From Vanessa cardui (Eukaryota; Arthropoda; Insecta; Lepidoptera; Nymphalidae), in the NCBI RefSeq assembly GCF_905220365.1, contig NC_061138.1:2046001-2110000 (forward strand): a stretch of DNA of 64,000 bases, written 5' to 3'. The notes beneath the pieces are model-generated. The model searched no databases, was not told the origin of the DNA, and saw only the letters and a program-made list of their open reading frames with translations. The position numbers and the translations under genes were made by a program. Positions 33,950-45,589 of the stretch are shown piece by piece; within the stretch, counting starts at the first letter, position 1; every line of letters starts with the position of its first letter.

Positions 33950-34680
33950 TTGATTTCTTTTATAGATGATTCGTTGTCGTTAATTAAATATTCATTACTG
34001 CTGTAGCTGGAAGAGATATGAGCTATGAACTGTAAATAATTATTGGGTCACCAAAGAATAGATGTTTTCTAAATTATAATATAACTTGTCGTGTGAAATC
34101 AGTATTATAATATAACTTCAGTAATACTTAGTGTCATTAGAAATTAGGCTTATAATATTGCGATCGTCACGTTGATGTCACCTGTTAATTAGGTAAAACT
34201 AATTACTTTAACTATGAGTACTGGTGAATAATGAGTAAGCATTTTCCGTTATTATAATTTTTTAGGGCATTAATTATTTAAAGTTTTATAGCGAAATATA
34301 GTATCTACATATATGTATATTTAAGTGTGTTGTGTTAAGCGCTTTCCGCTAATTTCACATTTTACAATTATTTAGCGGTGGTAGTCACTTTCCATCAGGG
34401 GAGCCTCCTGCTCGTTTGCGACCTATCACATAAAAAAGCGATTTAAATGCTCTGTATGAGTATACTTAATAAAGTTTTTTTTATTGAGATGACGTAAAAG
34501 ATATGAATGTTTTTTTTTTCTTTTTTTTTTTCTCTAATAGTAGCAATGCTCCAAGTTATTTTTCGTTATGAAATACTAATATTCCTATTTACTCATATTT
34601 TTAAGCTGAAAGCTTGTGTTAGGGATCGATCCTACGCACCTTCTACATCGTTAGGCGACTTCCAAACCATTGCGCTATTA
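33950..34680. other. non-coding stretch
   Basis: A short reverse family-B-like scrap at about 34375-34440 (gtggtagtcactttccatca). T-run at 34509-34532. No gene. Confidence 0.35.
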
Positions 34681-34983
34681 CAACAACAACAACAGCCTGT
34701 AAATTCCCACTGCTGGGCTAAAGGCCTCCTCTCCCTTTGAGGAGAAGGTTTGAAACATATTTCACCACGCTGTTCCAATGCGGGTTGGTTTAATACACAT
34801 GTGGCAGAATTTCTATGAAATTTGTCACATGCAGGTTTCCTCACGATGTTTTACTTCACCGCTGAGCACGAGATGAATTATAAAGACAAATTAAGCACAT
34901 GAAACAGCGTTGCTTGCCTGGGTTTGAACCCGCAATCATCGGTTAAGATACACGCGTTCTAACCACTGGGCCATCTCGACTCA
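34681..34983 (-). mobile_element. family-A SINE
   Basis: Reverse, complete, with an (aac)n tail at 34678-34693. Head 'ccactgggccatctcgactc' and B box intact. Among the youngest-looking copies. Confidence 0.85.
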
Positions 34984-35716
34984 TTACGCTATTAACGTTT
35001 CGAAATATACGTTAAATATAATTATCTAATGCTTGCTATGTTTATTTGCTTGTAGTTAATATAGTATGGTAATTTATAAATAAAGGTACTTCACCGTCGT
35101 GATTATGATTAAATATGGGCGTGATTGATGTCGATGAATAGAGGAAAAACTGATCACGGTGACTGAATGCGTATCGAACTAGAAGCGGTGTACATAAGCT
35201 GACATAACTTGACATATGTATATCTATACATGTAATAAATATTGGAGTGTCTGTTTGGTGTATTAAAATTTTCTCTTTACTAAATGCGTAAGTACGGTAC
35301 ATATAGTATAACATTGTTTATAATGTTTGTTAAACTGTGTGTTTTTTTGAAACCCCTGGACCGGTTTTGATAGAAATATCACTGGCAGAAAGCTTATGTA
35401 ATAAGGAGTAATTTAGAACAATCCCGGGTACAGCTATTAAGTAAATAAAGTTGATGCACTGTTAGTCAGTGACTTGTATGGTTATTGATTATAAAATATT
35501 TTTGGATCATCAAGTTTCAGTCCCGTGTCAAAGTTTTTCTTAAGATACAATATAGTAGAGTGGAGGGTAGAAGGTGGTATTACACACTCGTTCCTCGAAA
35601 AGTAAGCGAAGCAATAGATCTTACCCGATGTCTCATTTCAAGCTTTTAATTAAAGACCCTTACATAACCAATTAATATTTTAGTTATTAATTTTTTACTT
35701 TAAACTTTTTTTTGTT
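34984..35716. other. non-coding stretch
   Basis: Apparently unique. A 90-codon minus frame at 35042-35314 is unrecognised and is not supported. Confidence 0.3.
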
Positions 35717-35759
35717 TAATATAAAGTTATCGTAGTACTACTACGATTACTTTATATTA
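35717..35759. repeat. 43-bp near-perfect palindrome, 1-nt centre
   Basis: Arm 35717-35737 pairs with 35739-35759 at 20 of 21 positions, with a single C between them. It lies in AT-rich DNA with no family repeat. Confidence 0.9.
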
Positions 35760-36034
35760 CACAAGCTGTTATTTGCCTTAATATTTTTTTCGTAAGCACC
35801 TAACTCTGTAATTAGTAGGTATGCTTTGTAATAATACAATTTTCATATACGTTTTAAGTAAATGTATATTTAGTATCAGAAAAAAAAGTTATGATTAAGT
35901 TATTGACGCATATAATTAAGTTTTTGTCTAAAATTAACACAACTGAATCTGTTTGGAGATATGTCATTGACATGTTAATAATTTGTCAAGGAGTAAAACT
36001 TTATATAGATTAACAAATCACAGCCGCCAAAACC

Positions 36035-36081
36035 GCGAGGAATACAAACCGTGTATACTTTACACGGTTTGTATTCCTCGC
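36035..36081. repeat. perfect 21-bp foldback, 5-nt loop
   Basis: Arm 36035-36055 (from gcgaggaatacaaacc) is the exact reverse complement of 36061-36081, with loop tactt. The loop is too short for a normal pre-miRNA. Confidence 0.95.
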
Positions 36082-36232
36082 TAAGCTGTAAAAACAAAGT
36101 CGAAACACCGCAGAACATGATCGTGGAGGGTTAGAAAGTTCGCGATACTGATTGTGATAATTATAACATTAAAACGATACAAGCTAATTGTGGGTCAACG
36201 TTAATCGGTTTTCAATATTACATGTTTCATTG

Positions 36233-36413
36233 AGCCAAGTGGTACAGTGGTGAGAACCTGTCCATTTTAACTGATAGTTGCGGGGTCAAACCTAGACTAA
36301 GAATATTGAATATTCATATTGTGTTTGTAATGGAATATGAGGCCCAGCAGTGGGAAATTTACAGGCTGTTGTTTTAGTTGTTTATAATTGATCTCGTGCC
36401 CGTATTGCAGCGG
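36233..36413 (+). mobile_element. rearranged family-A SINE
   Basis: Head at 36233-36300, then directly the family's 3' end (cccagcagtgggaaatttac and tail), then the middle block (tttataattgatctcgtgc...gcgg). The order head-tail-middle differs from every other copy here. Confidence 0.65.
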
Positions 36414-36449
36414 CAAGGTAGAATAAGCCTAGTGGCTTATTCTACCTTG
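36414..36449. repeat. perfect 16-bp foldback, 4-nt loop
   Basis: Arm 36414-36429 (caaggtagaataagcc) is the exact reverse complement of 36434-36449, with loop tagt. It sits at the junction between the rearranged SINE and a family-B fragment. Confidence 0.95.
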
Positions 36450-36455
36450 TGGCCC

Positions 36456-36600
36456 AGTTGTGGGCCGCCAACATTGGAAATTAAGATGTTACGTCCCTTA
36501 TGCCTCTAGTTACACTGGCTCACAAAATATAGCTGCTGCGGCAGAATACCAGACCGTCTAACCTACCTTGGTAGGTTCTTGATCTTGGCAGATCTATTCT
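36456..36600 (-). repeat. family-B fragment
   Basis: Reverse: 'gccgccaacattggaaatta', 'agttacactggctcacaaaa' and an eroded 'ggcagaata' block. A further scrap (gacggtaagtggtcaccg) lies at 36949-36968. Confidence 0.5.
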
Positions 36601-37238
36601 CTCCTAAATATCAAATTAATCCTAATACAAATTTAAATATGTCTTATAATTTGAAGCACCTCTTAAAGTCGAGCCGTGATTGAGTGTTTTCGAAATTATA
36701 TCGACAAAACGAAAATTACGTCCGAGCTCACGATATGTGAGTCGGTTTGCATTTGTATGAAGTTGCATGTCATTTTGTTTACATAGCGAACCTCAATTAA
36801 GATAAGCCAATGACCCCCGGTAATCCGTGTCATTTCGAATGTAACCAACATTGTACGAACGTATTGATTGATATGTCGGCGAGTTTTCGACACATGGTTT
36901 TATAAAGAAATTATCGTGACTTGACATGAATAAAAGCCGACGAATCATCTGACGGTAAGTGGTCACCGTACGCATTCAGTGTCAGAGGTTATTAGCCGTA
37001 GGATGTAAGTTGTTAGTTCGTGTGTTAAGTCACCTTTCACAATTGCGGTGTAGCTGTGATCGGCAATGTCGGTAGCGCGCTAATAGACCGATCCGTTACG
37101 AGGAATATTTATCCTTGAAATTCATGCTTTTCTGTTTCGTCAGTTTTCCCTGTAATCTGTCAATTTTGTTGACTAATGATGACGTTATCTTAAATTAAGA
37201 AGATATGCGTTTATAGAAATAGTATGGCTATTGTTTTG
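36601..37238. other. non-coding stretch
   Basis: Two overlapping minus frames (36696-36893 and 36793-36975) are unrecognised and lie in different registers, so I do not call them. Confidence 0.3.
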
Positions 37239-37490
37239 TACGCGTTCATATAAACAGATGATTGTGATTTCAAATCCAGGCAAGCGCAGCTAAATTTTCA
37301 AGTGCTTAATTTGTATTTCTGTTCATCTTGGGCGATGTAAGGCTTCATGAGAAATCGTGAATATGTGTAATGTCAACGAAATTCAGCTAATTATGAATCC
37401 ACTGACAATATTGGAACAGTGTAGTGAAATAACCTGAGCTTCTCCTAAATGAAGAAGGCCTTAGTCCAACAGTGGGATATTTACAGACTA
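37239..37490 (+). mobile_element. family-A SINE, old, 5'-truncated
   Basis: Starts within the head ('acgcgttcatataaaca'), B box mutated to 'gatttcaaatcc'. Body blocks recognisable to 'agtgggatatttacag'. Confidence 0.65.
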
Positions 37491-37608
37491 TTACTTACTA
37501 TGTGTGATAGATTAGTTAGATATCAATCGAAAGACAAGGATTTAAATCAGAACCAGCTACCTTATTACGATTTAATTAACGTTTATAATTGTAAATATAG
37601 TCAAAGTA

Positions 37609-37890
37609 TGGTAGGGCTTTGTGCAAGCCCGCCTGGGTAGGTACCACCCACTCATCAGTTATTCTACCGCCAAATAACAGAACTCAGCATTGTTGTGTTC
37701 CGGTTCGAAGGGTGAGTGATCCAGTGTAACTACAGGCACAAGGGACATAACATCTAAGTTCCCAAGGTTGGTGGCACATTGACGATGTAAGGAATAGTTT
37801 ATATTTCTTACAGCTTCATTTTCTTTGGGTGATGGTGACCACTTACCATCAAGTGGCCCATATGCTCGTCCGCCAACCTATACCATAAAA
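37609..37890 (+). repeat. family-B repeat, full length
   Basis: Complete from 'gtagggctttgtgcaagccc' to 'ccaacctataccataaaa'. With 44556-44845 it serves as the reference copy. Confidence 0.75.
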
Positions 37891-37894
37891 AAAG

Positions 37895-38112
37895 GTTGAG
37901 TAGTTTACACCGGCTTTCATGGGTACGTCTCTCCGAGGTCCTGGGTTCGATTTCCAGTCGAGTCGTTGTAGAAAAAGTTCATTCGTTTTCAATGTTATGT
38001 TAGATCTGGGTTTTTGTGACACCGTCGTTACTTTTAATTTTCCATAACACAAATGCTTTAGTTTATATTGGGATCAGAGTACTATATGTGATGTTTTCCA
38101 ATATTTATTTAT
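37895..38112 (+). mobile_element. family-C SINE, 5'-truncated, abutting family B
   Basis: Head starts at 'ttgagtagtttacaccgg' with B box 'gggttcgatttcc' and a full body to 'gttttccaatatttattt'. It follows the family-B end with only a short A-run between. Confidence 0.7.
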
Positions 38113-39450
38113 TATTGACTTCAGTTATATATTTAAACTGTGCTTACGATATCAAAATATGGATATACCTTTTAATAAATATGTATTTTAATAATCATTA
38201 TTACTAAAGAATCAATTGAATAAGGAAAAATGTCATCTTAATAACATTCCCCGCTAACGTTCTCGTTCCACTTAATTGAAGTAATAATACAAGTATCCGT
38301 TTAGGGTATAATATATTCGCAATTTATGCACTCCAATATACCCGATTTTAACCCAAATAACACTTTATTAAAACAATTTTAAAAAAAAGGTACAACCGAA
38401 TTTAAAGCTAGGACCAGACTTGATAACTTGCATGTTATTATTTTTTGTTGATATTGATTTTGGTTAGTTTCCTTGGAGTTCAAACATAATAGCTAGATTT
38501 ACTATAAAATTAATAATATAGGTGATAGTATAATATATCTTTTTTTTTTATTTTGTTGTATGGTGTAAAGTGCAAGCCTGATGATCAATAAAATCATTTA
38601 AAACTTATTTATTGCTTATTAGGCTTGGCTTGGCATGGTTTGACTTGAAAAATAATTTGCATGCATGTGTCGGACTAACAAAGAGAAATGATATTTTTTA
38701 CTACCTATTTCACGTGTATTGCTCCACTAGGGGGTGTGTGGAAGGAAGATGTTTACCAAGAAACAGACTTTTTTTACGAATGTCAAAATTTTTGAAACAT
38801 TTACACAAATTGAATAGAAAATGCAAATTTACAAAACATTTAAGCGAATGTGTGACAACGGTTTTATGTAATTTTCTTAAAGACTACTCGATATCATCTG
38901 ATTGTCAGGTGATGGAATCTCGGTTACGATTAGCGCATTATTTATGCGACAGATATACATTTCTGTTTTTGTATTGCGCATGCGCTAAATTGAATGCAAT
39001 TCGCTGATCCGATCCTCTGAACCGCCGCTGGTCTAAACGGTGCGATTTTAATAAGCAACCGAAAATAGCGTGTTTTTATATCAACGTGTCATCTTTTTTA
39101 ACTGATTTTATGTGTAAAGCAACTCTGTTGCGTCTTTGTGATCTCTGATTGTATCGTCGATTTCTTAAATTATAAATAATAAATAAATAAAATAAAAAGC
39201 CTTTTATTTCTTGCACAGTGCTGTTTTTAGAACAATTTTGGAAAAAGAAAGATTATGACTTAAGAAAAAGAAAGTTAATACTTATATAATAATATGAGGA
39301 AAAAGATAGTTACTTATTACTAGTTTTCACAACCTTTAGTTTTGTTTAATTATAATGTATTATAATATGCTTAAAAATATTATATGGTGAATATAATATT
39401 TATAGAATAATAGGTATGAAATTTGTAATCGTACTAAATTTTATTAAAAA
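38113..39450. other. apparently unique stretch with one 131-codon frame
   Basis: The plus frame 38612-39007 starts with TTG and encodes a Cys/Leu/Lys-rich sequence that I cannot match to anything. A perfect gcgcatgcgc sits at 38976-38985 inside it. Longest non-transposon frame here, but chance is plausible. Confidence 0.3.
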
Positions 39451-39520
39451 CTAGTTAGCAACTTCGCTCGTTCTGTAGGGTTTGGTTGTCTTATGTCAAA
39501 ATATGTCCAATAAATTAAAT
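39451..39520 (-). mobile_element. family-E 3' end fragment
   Basis: Reverse: CTAG at 39451-39454 preceded by A, then 'gcaacttcgctcgttctgta' and 'ggttgtcttatgtcaaaa'. Confidence 0.45.
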
Positions 39521-39658
39521 GAATATGTATCGTAACAATTGCCCACAGCGAGCTCATAACACCCAAAGATAAGAGAGGATTACAACTGACTCGGTTTTTT
39601 ATTTCTTGACCAGTAAAAACTACATTCGTACTTCACTAGTCTTATGTGTGTGTTATGT

Positions 39659-39953
39659 GAGTCGAGATGGCCCAGTGGTTAGAACGCATGCATCTTAACC
39701 GATGATTGCGGGTTCAAACCCAGGCGAGCACCGCTGATTCATGTGCTTAATTTGTCTTTATAATTCATCTCGTGCTCAGCGGTGAAGGAAAACATCGTGA
39801 GGAAACCTGCATGTGACAAATTTCATAGAAATTCTGCCACATGTGTATTCCACCAACCCGCATTGGAACATCGTGGTGGAATATGTTTCAAACCCTCTGC
39901 TTAATGGGAGAGGAGGCTTTAGCCCATTAGTGGGAAATTTACGGGTTGTTATT
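39659..39953 (+). mobile_element. family-A SINE, full length
   Basis: Complete head (A box tggcccagtgg, B box ggttcaaaccc) and body. The tail is short (gggttgttattag). Both overlapping short frames (39776-39976 minus, 39813-40007 plus) are SINE sequence. Confidence 0.85.
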
Positions 39954-39971
39954 AGTACTATAACGATACAT

Positions 39972-40008
39972 ATCAAGTTCCCGTGCGACGCCGGGGCGGG
40001 TCGCTAGT
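39972..40008 (+). mobile_element. family-D 3' end fragment
   Basis: 'gttcccgtgcgacgccgggg' and 'cgggtcgctag' then T, directly after the SINE tail. Confidence 0.5.
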
Positions 40009-42228
40009 TGAAAATAATGTATACACTGCATTACGCACAAGCTTGTTTACAAAAAATACGAAATAATATTTAAAAAATATCACGTAAACACTTTATGTCT
40101 GTGAATTTATTTCCAGTACGAGATAAAACATCAAGTTTTGACGTTGAATTCTGTTCGCGAAACACTCACGAATGCATTCGAAACAACGATACTACAAGTT
40201 GACTCACCGGCGTCGAATGCGCTACGATTTCCCGCGTAAAGTCCTCATTTACAAGCCACTCTATTCACCCCAAACACCGCTAAAAAGTCCTTAAACCAGT
40301 TGCAATAAAGCTCATTTTCGCTTGGTAAATAATCTTGTAACCGCAGCAAAAAGTTGCACCGCTATATAAATAGTGCAACAGTGCGTTCCGCGAACTGGCT
40401 GCGTTCATTTTCCTCTTCGAAGGAATGCGACTTGACGTCACTGCTAACCTACCTATTTAAATACACCTAATATTGAACAGAAACAGCAAAGGGCGCGAGC
40501 AATTTCAATTTGTCGTATAATAATTCCTTGAATACCCTGTCGAATTGAAATGTAATGACGCTATTTAAATTTAACGTGCGTTTCGCGGACCTCTCGAAAT
40601 TGACAGTTTTGTTTTAGTATGTCTGCAGGATAACGGTACTGTTTTGAGCGTTGATAGGGTACGTTCTTATCTTATTTGCATTCTATTTGTAGAGAATGAG
40701 GTATTTTATTATTATACTTGGAATTTACACAACGTGTCATTACTATTATAATACTTACGTAATACTAGGAGTCCTTATTACGTAGTCAGTGATATACTAA
40801 ATATTTATGCAAAATGTAAAAACTATAATCTGCGGGTGACTGTGTTTGCTTGGACATTAAACCCAAATATATTTTGACTTATCGCTTAAACTTATATCAA
40901 TCCTCCACAAGATATGTATACTGATCCAAAAGACAAAAGACCAAAGACACCTTACTAATATCGTCACATACGCTCTTTGGTATTTGATTGCTTCAGTGGT
41001 TTAGTGACTGGCTTATAATTTAGAACCCGAGGTCATAGGTTCAAGCATCGGGACAATAAAAAGTTAATAGGCAGTCCACCTGACATTACGCATACAGGTA
41101 TGCACTCTGTAGATATTGACAGTCGTGATCTTAATCATTCAGAAGATCATCGTCATCATCATATCATCTACCAATAAAAGTACTTAATGATTTAATAATA
41201 TTAATGAAAAAGATCGTTGATTTTTCTTCAGATAACTCGAAACTTAGTTCAACTCTCAGATAGAATTCAATTCATTCCAAAAGAATGGAAAACCGTTTCA
41301 TTGATTGATAGATCGACCATGTGTCATTTAAATGTCACACACGTGAAACTCGAAGCGTTCAGTTTAGTAAATTGCAAAATCATTTGTCCTCTAACTGCGT
41401 GTCGTAAAGTAACGAATAGGTAATAATTAACCGTCGTTTTGAAAACAATTCGTTGCGAAACTAAGGTTTCGTTGTTCTTTGTATCACATGCGATAATAAG
41501 TCGTGCGTTTTGATGATAGACGCCATTTTGCTCGTGAATGGGGATACTTTTCTAATATCTTTACTGGACAAAGGGTTGATTTCTTTCTTTTTATTTTGAA
41601 GTTTTAAGATTTATTTTAGTTGTTAATTGTACCAACCTTTTTACTGTATTAATTCTGTCTTTGTTAGGTATTTTATAGTCTTATAGTTAATTGCATATTT
41701 TCAATTTTCTACTCTATATGTGAGTTCAATAACCTCTCGTTTAAATTCTAGCAGTAATGAAAATTTAATGCTATAATTAAATGCATATAAGTTTTTTTTA
41801 ATTACAACAGCCAGTGTTTGTCTGTGATAGCGGTTAACTATGAAACCGGATCGATTTTGATGTAACTTTTACATTTTTTCTAATTATGTCTGGGATCGTT
41901 TATAGGCGGTCAAAGGTCAATTTCACGGACGAAGTCGTAAAACGCAGCTAGTTGATTAATAGATAATGAAATCTAATATATAATGGTTCTAATCCATAAT
42001 GTTTAATATTGTACCGTGTATAATTGATTGTTAAAATAACCCATCATTAGATTAAATTGAACTATCTCTAAGTAATTGGTGTGTTAAATAGTGTTGTTAT
42101 TATCAAAACCGGTTCAGGCGTCTGTCTGGCTGTGTGGGAAATATTTAGTATGATCCTGCAGAATATCTCAGTGTAATTAACATTTAATTGCTTGATATAA
42201 CACGGAATATTCGTATCTAGTTTTATTA
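40009..42228. other. apparently unique stretch
   Basis: 40140-40660 is repeat-free and CG-containing (see promoter entry). A frame at 41217-41423 is flanked by cttcag at 41226-41231 and gtaata at 41420-41425, so a 188-bp exon at 41232-41419 is conceivable, but the peptide looks poor. Confidence 0.35.
40355..40445 (+). promoter_or_regulatory. candidate TATA/CRE-containing regulatory patch
   Basis: 'gctatataaatag' (TATA-like, about 40361-40373), then within ~75 bp a perfect tgacgtca at about 40434-40441. The surrounding 500 bp has no repeat family and more CG than the background. No coding sequence is seen on either side, so a promoter or enhancer call is inference. Confidence 0.25.
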
Positions 42229-42285
42229 CTAGCGACCCGCCCGGCTTTGCACGGGTGCAATGTACATGCAGTGTGTAATTATGTT
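42229..42285 (-). mobile_element. family-D 3' end fragment
   Basis: Reverse: CTAG then 'cgacccgcccggctttgcac' and 'gggtgcaatgta'. Confidence 0.5.
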
Positions 42286-42427
42286 TTTTCTCAGCAAATG
42301 ATTTAATGTTTTTTTTTGACGTAACCCGCTGTATAAATTCTCAAATTCATGTATGCAGCTTCATATGAGAGAGACCTACGACCCTTATAGACCACAAGGA
42401 CCATGTCACTTAAAGGAAAAGTAAAAT

Positions 42428-42718
42428 AACAACCCGTAAATTTCCCACAGCTGGGTTAAGGCCTACTCTCCTATTGAGGAGAGGGTTTGGAAGATATTTC
42501 ACCACGCTGTTCCAATCGGGTTGGTGGAATGCACATGTGGCAGAATTTCTATGAAATTGGACACATGCAGGTTTTCACGATGTTTTCCTTCACCGCCGAG
42601 CACGAGGTGAATTATAAACACAAATTAAGCACACATATATAGTGGTGCTTGCCTGGGTTTGAACCCGAAATCATCGGTTAAAATGCACGCGTTCTAACCA
42701 CTGGGCCATTTCAGCTCC
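42428..42718 (-). mobile_element. family-A SINE, full length
   Basis: Reverse, from 'aacccgtaaatttcccacag' to 'ccactgggccatttcagctc'. B box intact. Confidence 0.8.
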
Positions 42719-44555
42719 CATGTAACTCACGTCTAAAATTTCCCTCTTCTTCACTTACAAATGTTATAATGGGTGCGTTCATATTTAAAAACAATTGTGA
42801 ATATATATAGTTATATACATCTATAACAATATTCAAATAATAATTAACAGATTAAAACTGTTTTTTTTTTAATTCGCCTTAATTATCTAAAGGTGTAAAA
42901 TAGTTTTTAATATAAATTTAATTACTGAAGCGTTCTTGTGCGTCATATCAGTCTCAATTTTTTATCCCAAGTCTTACCTAAATATTACAACACATCTTTT
43001 TACTGTAACTCGATTTTTTACTTTTATTTTTTTTTTCGCAAATTAGGTTTATTTTTAATAATGCCATCAGTACTAAGAATTCGTTCGTAAGTCCACAAGT
43101 TAATGATAACTGAATTGTTTAGTTCCATTTCATTCATTCATACATAGATACATAAAGGTCAATTAAATATAAAACTCATTATTTATTTCATTCATTAATT
43201 TATACTGCACTTAGACTTTATTTATTTTTTAGGCTGTCTGGATAAAGTCGTTGCCACTTGCGAAGCAACGGTATTTAATAAAACATTTCAAAAATAGAAT
43301 TTGTTAAATAAGCTCATAATGTTTTTAAAATCTATTAGAACGATAATTTTATAATATATTGTTTGTTCCGATTACCCGATTGATTTGAATTGTTACGGCT
43401 ATTAGATTATTTACAAAATATTAATGTGACTTTATTTATATTTAATACCGATTTAGAATTATGTAGGAATATTTGTTAAAAAAAGGTTTCGCTTACGATA
43501 GATGATAGATTTTTAATTTGAATTCGATATTCAGTTTCGATTACAGCTACGGAACTCCGTAACATCCCTTGTGTGAATGCATATTATTATGCTACGGCCA
43601 GATAAGTTTCACTTCATATTGTATTAAGTATAGAAAGGTGCGATCCGTTTAACATAACTAATTGCTAAACGGTATTATAATTATATTATTAGATATTATT
43701 ATCGTTTATCGTTCGTATCTAATAGGTTTGTAATGAAATATTTCATAATAATAAAATGAATAAGTAAATTATCAACAAGTTATAAAAATATCATCAAGAT
43801 GATTCAATAAAACCAGCAATTGCGAGCTCCACGTGAATTACAACAACACCGGCGCATGCGCATCGTTGAACTTAATCAAAACAACTCGGTGCGGTGCAAC
43901 GACCCCAGGTATTGAGTAATACGCTTTAGGTATTCTACGTTAGCACTTGTATGACCGAATTTTATGAGCGCATTCTTATTAAAAACAAATGTTTTATTTA
44001 TATAATTCGAATTCATTCATCTATATTGAGTTAATGTTTATCTTTATTTATTTATACTATGTCGTTCGTTTGTTTGGTTATATGTTTTAAAAATAAATTT
44101 TTCAGACGCTCGTATATAATTTCAAGGTCAAAGATGCAGTTTTTTCTTAATACATTTGAGCTGAGTGAGTTATTTGCTCATATACAGTAACCTTATTAGG
44201 AATTTAAAACACATAACACACTTTTTATTCATGGTATCACTAATGAGTGGACCTTTTTAGTTGGGTCGCATTATCCAGTAATTACAAGAACGAATTTGTC
44301 ATGCCAGCCAATATTAAGAATGATCACAAGTAAATTAAAATAGAGCAACCAGCCGTCTACACAGGGATTATACACACACAAGTGGGCGTTCAAATAGAGA
44401 TGCATTCTCTATTCTTTCCCTCTCATAATCAGATGAGATGGCAAATTGTTTCATAGAAAAATCCAGTAACTTTTTCGGCCCAACTCCGGTTTTCAAACCC
44501 AGGATCTGCAGTCTAACATTTAGTTATTAAGAATACTTAATTAATTAATTAATTA
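42719..44555. other. AT-rich non-coding stretch
   Basis: Largely very AT-rich. A 150-bp less AT-rich patch at 43810-43965 contains a perfect gcgcatgcgc (43852-43861). No gene or family repeat. Confidence 0.35.
43852..43861. promoter_or_regulatory. gcgcatgcgc palindrome (NRF-1/Ewg-like site)
   Basis: Exact palindrome matching the core bound by NRF-1 in vertebrates and Ewg in flies, inside a locally CG-richer patch. A second exact copy is at 38976-38985. Function is not shown. Confidence 0.3.
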
Positions 44556-44845
44556 CTTGGGTGTAGGGCTTTGTGCAAGCCCGTCTGGGTAGGTACCACC
44601 CACTCATCAGTTATTCTACCGCCAAATAACAGTACCTACTCAGTATTGTTATGTTCCGGTCTGAAGGGTGAGTGAGCCAGTGTAACTACAGGCACAAGGG
44701 CCATAACATCTTAATTTCCAAGGTTGGTGGCACATTGACGATGTAAGGAATAGTTAATATTTCTTACAGCGTCATTGTCTATGGGTGTTGGTGACCACTT
44801 ACCATCAGGTGGCCCATATGCTCGTCCGCCAACCTATACAATAAA
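44556..44845 (+). repeat. family-B repeat, full length
   Basis: Complete from 'gggctttgtgcaagcccgtc' to 'ccaacctatacaataaaa'. Confidence 0.75.
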
Positions 44846-44902
44846 ATAAAAATATATAAATTAAAGCTAACATAATACACTGGATGTCATGGTTTGACTC
44901 TC

Positions 44903-45050
44903 AAAACTCAAATTCCTTTATTCAATATGGAAGCATTTTAAGTACTTATTTATTGATTGTGAAATTAAACAGTACCAGAGTTTCGCAAAAGAAAATACCT
45001 TGACCTGAGAAGAACCGGCAAAAGAAACTCAGCGGATCTTTTTGTCAATT
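44903..45050 (+). repeat. family-F-related repeat
   Basis: 'caaaactcaaattcctttat' start and 'gagaagaaccggcaaaagaa' plus 'actcagcgga' end resemble family F but the centre differs, so it may be a sister family. Confidence 0.4.
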
Positions 45051-45589
45051 TTATTATATTACATATATTGAATGAATAGAAGTAGATTTTTAAGCAAGGA
45101 GAAGTATGATAGTGGTTCATATACGTAGGTTTCACGAGGATTTTTTGATATCCAAAGTCATAGTGTGTAAAATTCCCAAAACTATAAAGGCTACCTAATG
45201 AGGCAGGGAATGCCCTTATCTTTCCGTTAAATTAATAGTTAGAATTCCCCAACTCCATCCGTTAATCAGGCTGAAAGTCATAATTAGCTATACGTTATTA
45301 AGCCGATGACAGTACGCCAGTCACATTTGTTTTGACATTTGACGATTGCTGTTTAAATTCCTCGTGACGGCGTTGCTATTGCTAAAACGACAATTCTTAG
45401 TATTTTTCATAACATTTGTAACATTGTCGATGATCGCTGATGTTTATTTAAATTATATAATCATTTACAATCGTTGTAAGACTAGGAAAATAAATTGAAG
45501 AGAAACGCATTTGAGGACTGATAATTCTGACTCTAACTTTTGTCAAAATATTTGTAAAATTTATTCGATATTTGGAACCAGAGATGTGC
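45051..45589. other. non-coding stretch
   Basis: Apparently unique; no repeat or gene recognised. Confidence 0.3.

Noticed and set aside
34678..34693. (aac)n microsatellite as an independent repeat
   Set aside because: It is the tail of the family-A SINE; the same holds at 61111.
36035..36081. Possible microRNA precursor
   Set aside because: A perfectly paired 21-bp stem with a 5-nt loop lacks the bulges and the loop size of normal pre-miRNAs, and I recognise no known miRNA seed.
40990..41060. tRNA-like 'ggttcaagcatcgg' segment
   Set aside because: Only a weak B-box resemblance and no foldable head; similar scraps at 11150, 28810, 44490 and 45880 are too eroded to classify.
41232..41419. 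Possible internal exon between cttcag and gtaata
   Set aside because: Splice dinucleotides fit, but the peptide looks random, and such AG...GT brackets are expected by chance in 64 kb.
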